From NCBI RefSeq assembly GCF_001544875.2, contig NZ_FCOA02000048.1, positions 1 to 37,241 of the forward strand: DNA of 37,241 bases. Direction: 5' to 3'. Positions within the stretch are counted from its first letter, which is position 1. Each line of letters starts with the position of its first letter. The position numbers and the translations under genes are program-made. The notes beneath the pieces are model-generated. The model did not search any database. It was not told where the DNA came from and saw nothing but the letters and a program-made list of their open reading frames with translations. This DNA comes from Caballeronia hypogeia. Lineage in GTDB: Bacteria > Pseudomonadota > Gammaproteobacteria > Burkholderiales > Burkholderiaceae. This document shows positions 23,748-31,721 of the stretch, one piece after another.

Positions 23748-24131
23748 GCCGCGCGCCATCAGCCGACCTGCTTCGTTCGTCTCGTGAAAAGACCGCCCAA
23801 CGCTTCGAAAAAACGTGGATCGGCGCGGCCTGTTCTCGACCCGCGCAGAGCCCGCGCCACCTTCCGCGCGGTCCGCGAGATCTTTGGGGGAATGGAGCTT
23901 GTCTTCCGTGTAACCCTGCTCCCTGAACCACGCAAGCGATTCCTCCAGCTTGCGCTCATCCAGTTCTCGCTCGAGCTCCTCGAGACGCGCCTCCGTCCGT
24001 TCCCACGATTGCTTCGAAACGAGGACGAGCTGATCGGAGTCCAGCAACTGCATCGCCCCCGACTCGCTCAACGTTCCCGCCTCCCCCGCCTCGTCATAAC
24101 CACGCTCGATTAACTCAACAATCCTAACCAT
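23748..24131 (-). pseudogene. Antitoxin-like remnant fused in frame to the toxin remnant
   Basis: An open frame begins MVRIVELIER and continues without a stop into the toxin frame, ending at the TGA near 23565. Residues about 30-85 (QLVLVSKQSWERTEARLEELERE and an acidic helical stretch) look like the C-terminal part of a Phd/YefM-type antitoxin. From about residue 92 onward the sequence is Arg/Ser-rich and unlike an antitoxin. A different minus-strand frame reads FFEALGGLFTRRTKQVG followed by a stop just before the toxin, so a frameshift near 23870 may have fused them. The identification as an antitoxin is tentative. Confidence 0.4.
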
Positions 24132-24221
24132 TTTTCACCCGCCTTCCTGCGATACGGAACGTCGAACGGCAGATTCACGGACAGTCCCGCTCCCGCACCA
24201 TCTGTCCGAACGGCCAAAGCC

Positions 24222-24533
24222 TCAAACGCTCCCTTCCTTCTCGATCACCAGAATCCGCGCTTCGCCGACCGGTTCGGCGAAATGCTCATCGCCTGCCTGC
24301 GCGTGAAAGATGTCGCCGGCGCGCAGCATCACCGTGCGTTCGCCTTGCGCATCGCGAACATGCATGCGCACTTCGCCCTGCATCACCGCGAACACTTCCT
24401 CGCCGTCGTTCACATGCCATTTGTACGGCTTGTCGGTCCAGTGCAGACGGCACGACGTGCCGTTCATCACGCAGATATCGAGCGCGCCCCATGCACGCTC
24501 CGCCGTGAACTTGCCGCTTTCGATCACTTTCAT
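24222..24533 (-). CDS. Cupin-domain protein
   Basis: This 103-residue single-domain cupin has its first metal-type motif as KWHVNDGEEVFAVMQGEVRM and its second as GDIFHAQAGDEHFAEP. The His/Glu pattern is consistent with a small metal-binding cupin or sugar-binding fold. It starts 26 bases after the stop of the upstream MHS-family transporter, so the two form an operon. The pairing suggests the cupin acts on or senses the transported compound. Reaction unknown. Confidence 0.85.
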   Translation of the reverse strand: MKVIESGKFTAERAWGALDICVMNGTSCRLHWTDKPYKWHVNDGEEVFAVMQGEVRMHVRDAQGERTVMLRAGDIFHAQAGDEHFAEPVGEARILVIEKEGSV

Positions 24534-24559
24534 TTCGATGCTGCCCAGCGAGGAAAAAA

Positions 24560-25849
24560 TCAACGACTGAAATCGCGCGCTTCGTCGACATCCGCATGAC
24601 GCGTCGCGGGAATGCACGCCACCGCGATCAACGAGAGCACGAGCCCGCCCATTACATAGAAAGTCGGCGCGAGCTGCGATTCCGTGACGCGGATCAGCCA
24701 CGTCACGATGAACTGCCCGAAGCCGCCGAAGATCATCACCGCGATGTTGTACGCGAGCGAGAGGCCCGTCGAGCGCACGTGCGCGGGAAACAGCTCGGCG
24801 ATCAGCGCGCCGAACGGCCCATAGTAGCCCGACAGCGCAATGGAAAGCAGGGCCTGCACGATGACGAGCCGCATCACGCTCGGCTCCGCCGCGAGCCACG
24901 CGAACAGCGGGTAGATGATGACCAGTGTGATCCCCAGCGACCAGAGCGACAGCCCCTTGCGCCCGATGCGATCCGACCACGCGCCCGCCACCGGCGAGAG
25001 CACCGTCAGCAGCAAATTGCCGACGATCAGCGCCGTGAAGGATTGTCCGAACGGCAGCTTCAGTTGCTTGACGGCAAACGTCGGCAGATAGGCAATCAGC
25101 ACATACACGCTCACCGTCAGCGCGATCACCGAGCCGAGTCCGCACAGCACTTCGCGGCTGTGCGTCCGGAACACTTCGCCGAGCGTCGCGCGCCGCGCGG
25201 TTTTTTTCGCGTGCAGGAACGCTTCGGTGTCGGCCATGTTGCGGCGGATATACAAGCCGACCGGCCCGATGATCAGACCGAAGATGAACGGCACGCGCCA
25301 GCCCCAGGATTCGAGCGCTTCGGGCGAGAGTCCCCGGGAAATCGCCGCGCCGACGATCGCGCCGAGCAGCAGCGCCGCGGCCTGACTCGCCATCTGGAAA
25401 CTGCCGTAAAAGCCGCGCCGGGAAAACGGCGCCGCTTCGATCAGCAGCGCGGTCGAGCTGCCGAACTCGCCGCCCGCCGAGAAGCCCTGCAACAGCCGCG
25501 CGAACACGATGACGAGCGGCGCGCCGATGCCGATAGCCGAGTATGGCGGGGCGATCGCAAGCAGGAGAATGCCGAGCGTCATCAGTCCGATGACGAGAGT
25601 CAGCGCCGCCTTGCGCCCGGCGCGATCCGCATAGAGACCGAGCACGATGCCGCCCACCGGCCGCATCACGAAGGCGACGCCGAAGGTCGCGGTCGTCAGA
25701 AGAATCGATGCGTAGTCGCTGCTGCTCGGAAAGAACAGTCGCGCGATGACCACCGTCATGAAGCCGAACACGGTGAAGTCGTACCACTCCAGCGCGTTGC
25801 CGATGACCGCGGCCGTCACGGCGCGCGCGTTCAATGCTCTTCCTGGCAT
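24560..25849 (-). CDS. MFS transporter of the metabolite:H+ symporter (MHS) family
   Basis: This 429-residue inner-membrane permease has about 12 helices. The first is preceded by the MHS signature AVIGNALEWYDFTVFGF. The loop motif FVMRPVGGIVLGLYADRAGRK and FSAGGEFGSSTALLIE in helix 4 are also typical of MHS carriers for citrate, alpha-ketoglutarate, proline or shikimate. The Asp and Arg of the DRAGRK loop are conserved. The downstream cupin is in the same operon. The substrate cannot be read from sequence, but an organic acid is likely. Confidence 0.92.
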   Translation of the reverse strand: MPGRALNARAVTAAVIGNALEWYDFTVFGFMTVVIARLFFPSSSDYASILLTTATFGVAFVMRPVGGIVLGLYADRAGRKAALTLVIGLMTLGILLLAIAPPYSAIGIGAPLVIVFARLLQGFSAGGEFGSSTALLIEAAPFSRRGFYGSFQMASQAAALLLGAIVGAAISRGLSPEALESWGWRVPFIFGLIIGPVGLYIRRNMADTEAFLHAKKTARRATLGEVFRTHSREVLCGLGSVIALTVSVYVLIAYLPTFAVKQLKLPFGQSFTALIVGNLLLTVLSPVAGAWSDRIGRKGLSLWSLGITLVIIYPLFAWLAAEPSVMRLVIVQALLSIALSGYYGPFGALIAELFPAHVRSTGLSLAYNIAVMIFGGFGQFIVTWLIRVTESQLAPTFYVMGGLVLSLIAVACIPATRHADVDEARDFSR

Positions 25850-26021
25850 GCGATCCCCTTGGATGGGTCCTTCGGGCCAAACGCGTTTCGGCGCGCCGCC
25901 TCGCTGGTCTCATGTTCCGCGCGCCGTCGGCGAATTGTCGACCGGATTCGAACGCGCGGCTCTTTTTGCCCTTGGCGAGTGTAAAGACGGTTTTTATCGC
26001 AATCAAGCGAATCGGGAACAC

Positions 26022-26056
26022 AAAAAAAAACGCGCCCGGCTTTGCAGCCGGGCGCG
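26022..26056 (-). terminator. Terminator after the HiPIP gene
   Basis: CGCGCCCGGCT (26031-26041) pairs perfectly with AGCCGGGCGCG (26046-26056). On the minus strand it is followed by a run of nine T. Confidence 0.95.
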
Positions 26057-26082
26057 CTCGTCGCGCAAACGTTGGTCGTGCG

Positions 26083-26400
26083 TTATGCCTTCTTCACATA
26101 CGCGCTGCACCAGCCCTTCGACGCGACCTGCTTGTTGCTGAACATCGGACACGGCGCGTAGGCGTCGGTCGGCTTGCCCTGATAGAACTGGCAGTTGCCG
26201 CAGTCCTGCCCGGCGGCGTACTTCGCGAATTTGGCCTTGTCGACCTTGCTCGCGTCTTCCTTGTAGCCGAGCGCTTGCGCGGTCGGATCGGATTCGGTGA
26301 CTTTCGGCGCGTCTGCGGCGAAGGCGGCCTTCGAGCCGAGCGCGAACGTCGAGGCGACGCCCACGCTGGTGATCAGAAACGTGCGACGTGATGTCTTCAT
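26083..26400 (-). CDS. High-potential iron-sulfur protein (HiPIP), Tat-exported
   Basis: This 105-residue precursor has a Tat-type signal (SRRTFLI twin-arginine motif, hydrophobic core, cleavage after AFA around 28). The mature part of about 75 residues contains the four HiPIP cluster ligands Cys67, Cys70, Cys84 and Cys98 in the pattern C-x2-C...C...C. HiPIPs carry a [4Fe-4S] cluster and shuttle one electron in the periplasm. The start at MKTSRR is chosen by a GGAG-type site about 11 bases upstream. The nearest gene upstream on the same strand is an FAD oxidoreductase (133 bases away), so they might be co-expressed. Confidence 0.95.
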   Translation of the reverse strand: MKTSRRTFLITSVGVASTFALGSKAAFAADAPKVTESDPTAQALGYKEDASKVDKAKFAKYAAGQDCGNCQFYQGKPTDAYAPCPMFSNKQVASKGWCSAYVKKA

Positions 26401-26533
26401 GGTGACTCGCTCCATGTTGTATTGGGGGACGCGCGCCGTTCTTGGCGACGGCGACACCCGAGCATAGCAATCCGGAAGCGAGTCTACGACGTCAAATGTT
26501 AGAGATAAGAGACGATGGAAAGCAGTCTGTAAG

Positions 26534-27634
26534 TCAGCGCGCCATGTCAGCGACGCGCTCGGCGATCGCCAGCGACGCCGTCAGCCCCGGCGATTCGATG
26601 CCGAACAGGTTCACGAGCCCCGGCACGCCGTGCGCCGACTTGCCCTGAATCATGAAGTCCGCCGCCGCCTGGCCGGGTCCGGATAGCTTCGGACGAATGC
26701 CCGCATAGGCCGGCTGCAACGCGTCGTCGGGAAGACCCGGCCAGTACGCGCGGATCGCGGCGTAGAAGGAATCGGCGCGGCGCGGATCGACGTCGTAGTT
26801 GAGCGACTGCACCCATTCCACGTCCGGGCCGAACTTCGCCTGCCCGCCCAGATCGATCGTCAGATGGACGCCCAGGCCCGCTTCGTTCGGCATCGGATAA
26901 ATCAGGCGCTCGAACGGCGCGCGTCCGCTCACGCTGAAGTAATTGCCCTTGGCGAAATACAGCGGCGGCACGTGACGATCGTCGAGGCCGCGAATGCTGC
27001 GCGCGATCTCGTTGGCGTGCAGCCCGGCGCTGTTGATCAGGTAGGACGCGCGGAAACGCGCGGGCGCATCGCCGCCCGTCTCGACGATGAAGCAGCCCTC
27101 GCGCGCATCGATCGATTTGACCGGCGTATGGAACACGACGCTCGCGCCGTGGCGCTCGGCTTCGCCTTGCAGCGCGAGCATGTACTGATGACTGTCGACG
27201 ATGCCGGTCAACGGCGACCACACCGCCTCGACGCATTGCAGTTGCGGCTCCATCTCCGCCGCCTGCGCGCCGCTGATGCGCACCAGCTCCTTGACGCGGT
27301 TCTCGATGCCCTTTTGCTCCAGCGCCGCCAGTTGCGGAATCTGGTTGCGCGCCGTGGCGACCAGCAGCTTGCCGCACTGCCGGTGCGGCACGCCGTGCGC
27401 GCGGCAGAATTCGTAGAGCATGTCGCGGCCGCGCACGCACAGTTCCGCCTTGAGCGAGCCGCGCGGGTAGTAGATGCCCGCGTGGATCACTTCGCTGTTG
27501 CGCGAACTCGTGCCGATGCCGATGCCCTCGCCCGACTCCAGCACGATGACTTCGCGTCCGCGCATCGCCAGCGCCCGGGCGATGGCCAGCCCGACGACGC
27601 CCGCGCCCACCACCACGCACTCGATTCGATCCAT
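26534..27634 (-). CDS. FAD-dependent oxidoreductase, L-2-hydroxyglutarate dehydrogenase (LhgO)-like
   Basis: This is a 366-residue DAO-superfamily flavoprotein. The N-terminal dinucleotide motif VVVGAGVVGLAIARALA is followed by SSRNSEVIHAGIYYP, a signature of the L-2-hydroxyglutarate oxidase/dehydrogenase group. Further motifs are GIVDSHQYMLAL and the C-terminal NLFGIESPGLTASLAIAE, which closes the FAD site. The enzyme probably oxidises L-2-hydroxyglutarate or a related 2-hydroxyacid and passes electrons to quinone or another carrier. The HiPIP gene lies next downstream. The substrate is inferred from family motifs only. Confidence 0.87.
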   Translation of the reverse strand: MDRIECVVVGAGVVGLAIARALAMRGREVIVLESGEGIGIGTSSRNSEVIHAGIYYPRGSLKAELCVRGRDMLYEFCRAHGVPHRQCGKLLVATARNQIPQLAALEQKGIENRVKELVRISGAQAAEMEPQLQCVEAVWSPLTGIVDSHQYMLALQGEAERHGASVVFHTPVKSIDAREGCFIVETGGDAPARFRASYLINSAGLHANEIARSIRGLDDRHVPPLYFAKGNYFSVSGRAPFERLIYPMPNEAGLGVHLTIDLGGQAKFGPDVEWVQSLNYDVDPRRADSFYAAIRAYWPGLPDDALQPAYAGIRPKLSGPGQAAADFMIQGKSAHGVPGLVNLFGIESPGLTASLAIAERVADMAR

Positions 27635-27752
27635 GTCCGTTCCGTCGCAGATTTATCCCAACTATTTTACGTTCGGGACTATTGCGCGATACACAACAAA
27701 CACACACGGATTACATCGTTTTCCGGTTGAATTCAGAAAAAGGCAAGAATCT

Positions 27753-27789
27753 GGCCGCCAGATGTCAAAAATGACAGGTTTTTGCGGCC
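27753..27789. other. Nested inverted repeat between the FAD oxidoreductase and AAA+ genes
   Basis: Outer arms GGCCGC (27753-27758) and GCGGCC (27784-27789) enclose TGTCA (27763-27767) and TGACA (27772-27776). It lies just beyond the stop of the minus-strand AAA+ gene. The lack of a T-run directly after the stem makes a classical terminator doubtful, though a T-tract occurs somewhat downstream on the minus strand. Confidence 0.35.
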
Positions 27790-27817
27790 TTTTTGGCAAT
27801 TCCACGATCATGGTTTT

Positions 27818-28795
27818 TTAGAATCCCATGGATTTCCGGCGGGAATTCCGATCGAGCTGGATATCCCGCGCCTCGACTTGATGCCTTCCGTCGATGCGCG
27901 CATTGCCGAATGCGTTGAGCATCGCGCGCCGCATGCCGCGCGGCGAGGCCTGCGTGATCGCATCGAGCGGCGCGTCGCCGAGCGTTTCGGGAAAACGCGC
28001 GCCCCACGCGTGGGCATTGCGGATTTCGCCATAGATGCACTGCGCGATGCGCCGCGCGCCGACGCGGTCCGGCGGCGGAATCTCGTAGACGTTCATGCGG
28101 TTCAGCAGCGGCTCGGGAATCGCGCGGGCGTCGTTGGCCGTGGCGATCCAAACGACATTGCCTGCGTTGATCGGCACTTCGGCGAATTCGTCGACGAAAG
28201 TCTGCGCCGTGTCGTGCTCCAGCAGCGCATACAGCGCGCCGAGCGGGTCGTACTGCGCGTCGCCGGTGGCCTTGTCGATTTCATCGACGGTCATGACGGG
28301 GTTCGCGTAGCTGCCGTTCACGAGCGCGTCGAAGACCTTGCCGGGCTTTGCGTTGCGCCATTGCGACGACGCGCCCGACAGGATCCAGCCCGCCGTGAGC
28401 GAGCTCATCGCGACGTAATGGCAGGACGTGCCGAGCAGCCGCGCCAGTTGCTTCGCGAAATGCGTCTTGCCGATGCCAGGCTCGCCGAGCAGCAGCATCG
28501 GCATGAGTTCGAGGCGGTCGTCGGTTTCGAGACACAGCGCGATCTGCTTGCGGATGTCGTCGAGCGGCTCCTCGAAGTTCGGCAGACTGGCCACGAGATC
28601 GTCGATGGACGGCATGCGCGTCGGCTTCACGCAGAAGCGCAGATTGCCCGCCTTGAGCATTTTTTCGTAGGTAGCGCGCAAGGCTTCGCTCGCGCCTTCG
28701 GAAAGATCGTTGAGGGCAGTTTCCACGTCGTCGAGACTGTAGACCTTGCTGAACGATGCCACCGCGAGTTCCTGTTTCACCACGGCCGTCGTCAT
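27818..28795 (-). CDS. Lon-type AAA+ ATPase lacking a protease domain
   Basis: This 325-residue protein has Walker A GEPGIGKT (104-111), Walker B VMTVDEID (167-174), sensor 1 WIATAND (217-222) and a probable Arg finger in LLNRM (Arg233). The region ALYALLEHD through VPINAGNVVWIATAN matches the AAA module of LonA proteases most closely. No S16 Ser-Lys protease domain follows; the protein ends about 90 residues after the Arg finger, with the helical lid containing SPRGMRR. The first 95 residues form a different, mostly helical N-terminal part. It is probably an unfolding or remodelling ATPase; partner unknown. The start at MTTAVVK follows a promoter-like element. It is monocistronic. Confidence 0.85.
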   Translation of the reverse strand: MTTAVVKQELAVASFSKVYSLDDVETALNDLSEGASEALRATYEKMLKAGNLRFCVKPTRMPSIDDLVASLPNFEEPLDDIRKQIALCLETDDRLELMPMLLLGEPGIGKTHFAKQLARLLGTSCHYVAMSSLTAGWILSGASSQWRNAKPGKVFDALVNGSYANPVMTVDEIDKATGDAQYDPLGALYALLEHDTAQTFVDEFAEVPINAGNVVWIATANDARAIPEPLLNRMNVYEIPPPDRVGARRIAQCIYGEIRNAHAWGARFPETLGDAPLDAITQASPRGMRRAMLNAFGNARIDGRHQVEARDIQLDRNSRRKSMGF

Positions 28796-29163
28796 GTCAC
28801 ACCCCGTCATTTCTTGTGGTCGGTGAGTCCAGTGTATCGACGCAAAAAACCCATGCAAGCGAGCAGTCAGACGCGTGTGCTGCTAATCGGGACGAGCGTC
28901 GGGGGTGACCGTTTCCTTGCAATCAGCGACAGATGACGCGCGCTAGTATCATCGTCGGGACCGGCCCGGCGAGCGGGTTCGAAACGTGCTGTTTCTGCTG
29001 CCAGACCGGCACGAGTCCAGTCGGCCGCAAGGACGCGTTTCATCGGCGCGCTGAACCGGGCTCGCATTGCCGTGTCACAGAGAAGTCGCCAGGAACGCCG
29101 ATCAAGCGGCCGCTCGTCGAGCGCGTCGCCATCCGAACGGTTCGCGCGCAGGAGTTGCCTTCA
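28796..29163. other. 368-bp divergent region between the AAA+ gene and a secreted-protein gene
   Basis: A minus-strand promoter for the AAA+ gene lies near 28831-28858. The right part holds a GCAGGAG ribosome binding site before 29164. An open frame runs into the right-hand gene from 28933, but its composition looks non-coding. No RNA gene or repeat was recognised. Confidence 0.55.
28831..28858 (-). promoter_or_regulatory. Candidate promoter of the AAA+ gene
   Basis: On the minus strand TTGCAT (28858-28853) and TACACT (28836-28831) are 16 bases apart and lie about 36 bases before the ATG. Match to consensus is moderate (three and four positions). Confidence 0.4.
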
Positions 29164-29685
29164 ATGCATAAATCGATTCGAACCGTCTTTTTGAGTCTCG
29201 CGCTCGCGATGAGCGTCGGTCTCGCCAACACGAGCGCCCACGCGCAGGTCCCGCCGCCGCAACCGGTGAACTGGGAGTTGCAGGTCGTGCGCGACGGCCA
29301 GCAGATCGACTCGTTCTCCGGCACGACCAACGTCGGCCAGGCGCGCACCGATACGCATCACAACAAGGTGCAGAATCGCGTCGGCTGCGCGGATCAGCCC
29401 GCGGGCGACATCGACCTGCAACGCACGATCACCATTTCGCCGACGCACGCGAGCGCCGACGACATCACGCTCGCCATCGACGCGCAGGAAACCTTGCAGG
29501 ACGACAGCACGCGCGTGTCGCCGTCCGGCTGCAAGCTGCCGCCGGTGCCGCGCCAGGTCAGCGGCTCGCATCCGGGGCTCGTGCTGAAGCCCGGCGAATG
29601 GGGGCAGTGGCAGCTCATCGACAGCAATCCGTCGCTCGCGTACCGGGTGCGCGCGAGCCTGGGCTCATCCACGGCGGCGCAATGA
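29164..29685 (+). CDS. Exported protein of unknown function
   Basis: This 173-residue protein has a clear signal peptide (basic start, hydrophobic core, cleavage after SAHA at about 27). The mature part is beta-rich, with NWELQVVRDGQQIDSF at its start and two Cys (in RVGCADQ and PSGCKLP) that may pair in the periplasm. The C-terminal PGLVLKPGEWGQWQLI resembles regions in small Burkholderia exported proteins, but no named domain was recognised. AGGAG precedes the ATG by about eight bases. It lies 63 bases before an EEP-family nuclease gene. Function unknown. Confidence 0.7.
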   Translation: MHKSIRTVFLSLALAMSVGLANTSAHAQVPPPQPVNWELQVVRDGQQIDSFSGTTNVGQARTDTHHNKVQNRVGCADQPAGDIDLQRTITISPTHASADDITLAIDAQETLQDDSTRVSPSGCKLPPVPRQVSGSHPGLVLKPGEWGQWQLIDSNPSLAYRVRASLGSSTAAQ

Positions 29686-29748
29686 CAACCGCGGTGACCT
29701 AGACTCGTGTGAAAGCCGCACGACGCCGCCGCTCGAGACATACAACGC

Positions 29749-30555
29749 ATGCGAAACCCCGAACATCTTCCGCCAGGCCCGTCCGCTCATCCGGGCACGC
29801 CCGATTTCATCGCGGTCAGCTGGAACCTGCACAAAGGCCGCTCGCCGCTCGGCTTGCGCGCCTGGAACGCAATGCAGCGCTGGGTCCAGACCACCAACGC
29901 GGACGTCTATTTCCTCCAGGAAGCGATGGCGCGGCGCATGCCGCAGCCCGTGCTCGCAAGCGGCTTCGGCAAGCCGCTGAACGCGCCGCTCGACGATGTC
30001 TGGCATTGCCAGGCCACCGAAATCGCCACCGCGCTCGAGTTGCAGATCGCACTCGGGCCGAACGTGTTCAAGCCGTCATGGCGGCACGGCAACGCCATTC
30101 TTTCGCCGCATCCGCTCGATCTTTCCGGGCGCTGGGACATCTCCGCGCATCGCTTCGAAAAGCGCGGATTGCTGGTCGCGCGCGCGACCTTTGCCGGACA
30201 GGCGATCACGCTGCTGTGCGCGCATCTGGCGCTCACGCGCCAGGCGCGGCTGCGCCAGATGAACTGGATCGCGCACTGGATCGCGAAGGAAGCGCCGGAC
30301 GGCCCGCTCATGCTGGCGGGCGACTTCAACGACTGGCGCAACGATTCCGTGCCGCTGTTCGCCGAACTCGGCATGCACGAGGTCGCGACGATGCTCGGCG
30401 AATCCGGCCGCACGTTCCCGGCGTTTTCACCGGCGCTCGCGCTCGACAAGATGTTCGTTCGCGGCCTGAAACCGGTCGAATGGCTCGTGCCTACGCAGGA
30501 CACCGCGTGGCTGTCCGATCATCTGCCGTACATGGCGCGGCTGCGCGTGGAGTGA
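29749..30555 (+). CDS. Endonuclease/exonuclease/phosphatase (EEP) family protein
   Basis: This 268-residue protein carries the full EEP motif set: SWNLHKG (metal-binding Asn), FLQEA (Glu), HGNAILSPHP, CAHLALTRQARLRQ, GDFNDWRN and the C-terminal SDHLPYMARL with catalytic Asp-His. Members cleave phosphodiester bonds in DNA, lipids or nucleotides using Mg2+; the closest style here is the cardiolipin-synthase-linked or YbhP-type group. No signal peptide or membrane segment is evident. It converges with a receiver gene, with only nine bases between the stops. Confidence 0.9.
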   Translation: MRNPEHLPPGPSAHPGTPDFIAVSWNLHKGRSPLGLRAWNAMQRWVQTTNADVYFLQEAMARRMPQPVLASGFGKPLNAPLDDVWHCQATEIATALELQIALGPNVFKPSWRHGNAILSPHPLDLSGRWDISAHRFEKRGLLVARATFAGQAITLLCAHLALTRQARLRQMNWIAHWIAKEAPDGPLMLAGDFNDWRNDSVPLFAELGMHEVATMLGESGRTFPAFSPALALDKMFVRGLKPVEWLVPTQDTAWLSDHLPYMARLRVE

Positions 30556-30564
30556 GCGCGGCGT

Positions 30565-30954
30565 TTATTTGAGCAGCGCTTCGAGATCGGCGATGGTGAC
30601 GGGCTTGGTCAGATGATGATCGAAGCCGGCGTCGCGGGCTTCCTGCCGGTCCGCGTCGCTGCCCCAGCCGGTCAGCGCGAGCAGGAGCGCGTGTTTCGTC
30701 ACATCGCGTTTTCTCATTTCTCGCGCGACGTCGAAGCCGCTCATGCCCGGCAGGCCGATGTCGAGCACGACCACGTCCGGTTTGAATTCATCGATGCACG
30801 CGAGCGCGCGAGTGCCGTCGTGCTCGGTACGCACCCGATGTCCGAACGCTTCGAGCAGCATCGACAGGGCGAGCGCCGCATCGACGCTGTCGTCGACGAG
30901 CAGGATGCGGCGCCCTGCTGCCGCGCCGCCGCCCGCTTCGGCGGTGGTGTTCAT
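30565..30954 (-). CDS. Stand-alone receiver-domain (CheY-like) response regulator
   Basis: This 129-residue protein is a single receiver domain after a 15-residue Gly/Ala-rich tail. The acidic pocket is VDDS (Asp21/Asp22), the phosphorylation site is Asp65 (VVVLDIGLPGMSGFD), the conserved Thr is in LLALTGWGSD and Lys in HHLTKPV. It has no output domain and no kinase nearby. It closely resembles the stand-alone receiver at 19674 in the TGWG segment, a pattern of receiver domains from hybrid kinases, so both probably join phosphorelays with kinases encoded elsewhere. Confidence 0.9.
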   Translation of the reverse strand: MNTTAEAGGGAAAGRRILLVDDSVDAALALSMLLEAFGHRVRTEHDGTRALACIDEFKPDVVVLDIGLPGMSGFDVAREMRKRDVTKHALLLALTGWGSDADRQEARDAGFDHHLTKPVTIADLEALLK

Positions 30955-31124
30955 GCGATTCCCCGTGGATTGGCGCCGCGCGAGACCGGTGTTCCGACCC
31001 TCGCGCGACTTTTTGAGATAGTCGGCCGAATGTAGCACAGCACGTCCGTGCGCACGAGGATGGACCAGCAAGCCCGCCCGCCGCTGCTCTGCTATCGTGA
31101 ATGCTTCACGCCTCGCACTTCGCC

Positions 31125-31721
31125 ATGTTCGATCTCTTCGACGATATTCCCAAGCCCGACATCGACTGGCATCCGGACTGGCTGACCGCCGACGAAGCGT
31201 CCGACCTGATGGGCGCGCTGATTCAGGAGGTGAGCTGGCGTCAGGACACAATGACGACGCCCGGCGGCCGCGTGCCGCTGCCGCGTCTGACCGCGTGGCA
31301 GGGCGAACCCGACGCGGTGTACGTGTATTCGGGCATCCGCAACGTGCCGCAGCCGTGGACACCCGCAGTCGCGCGCCTGCGCGAGCGCGCCGAGCAAACG
31401 TGCGGCGCGCGCTTCAACAGCGTGCTGCTGAACCGGTATCGAAGCGGTCTCGACAGCATGGGCTGGCACGCCGACAAGGAACGCGAGCTCGGTCCGGAGC
31501 CGGTCATCGGGTCGGTGAGCCTCGGCACGGCGCGCACGTTCGAGTTCCGCCATGCGCGCACACACGCGACCCACGCGCTCGCGCTCACGCACGGCAGCCT
31601 GCTCGTCATGCGCGGGCTCACGCAGCGCGAATGGGTACATCGCGTGCCGAAGGAACCCGGTGCGGTCGGTGAGCGTATCAATCTCACTTTCCGCTGGGTG
31701 GACTCGACGAAGCGCGCTTAG
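31125..31721 (+). CDS. alkB: AlkB-like 2-oxoglutarate/Fe(II) dioxygenase
   Basis: AlkB-type enzymes reverse alkylation damage in DNA or RNA by oxidative demethylation. The 198-residue product shows the HxD metal motif in GWHADKE (His115, Asp117), the distal His172 in WVHRVPK and the 2-oxoglutarate-binding Arg pair in ERINLTFRW (Arg184, Arg190), plus the LNRYRSGLDSMGWH substrate lid. It is shorter than E. coli AlkB and nearer the AlkB2/3-like short group. An in-frame ATG at 31101 is an alternative start; neither has a strong RBS. Its stop overlaps the stop of the converging RidA gene. Confidence 0.88.
   Translation: MFDLFDDIPKPDIDWHPDWLTADEASDLMGALIQEVSWRQDTMTTPGGRVPLPRLTAWQGEPDAVYVYSGIRNVPQPWTPAVARLRERAEQTCGARFNSVLLNRYRSGLDSMGWHADKERELGPEPVIGSVSLGTARTFEFRHARTHATHALALTHGSLLVMRGLTQREWVHRVPKEPGAVGERINLTFRWVDSTKRA

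Noticed and set aside
23511..24113. Plus-strand frame opposite the toxin/antitoxin remnant
   Set aside because: The minus strand carries recognisable YoeB motifs, while the plus frame has none and no RBS.
28933..29163. Upstream in-frame extension of the exported protein gene at 29164
   Set aside because: The extension is Arg/Cys-rich and would hide a good signal peptide. The internal ATG has the RBS.
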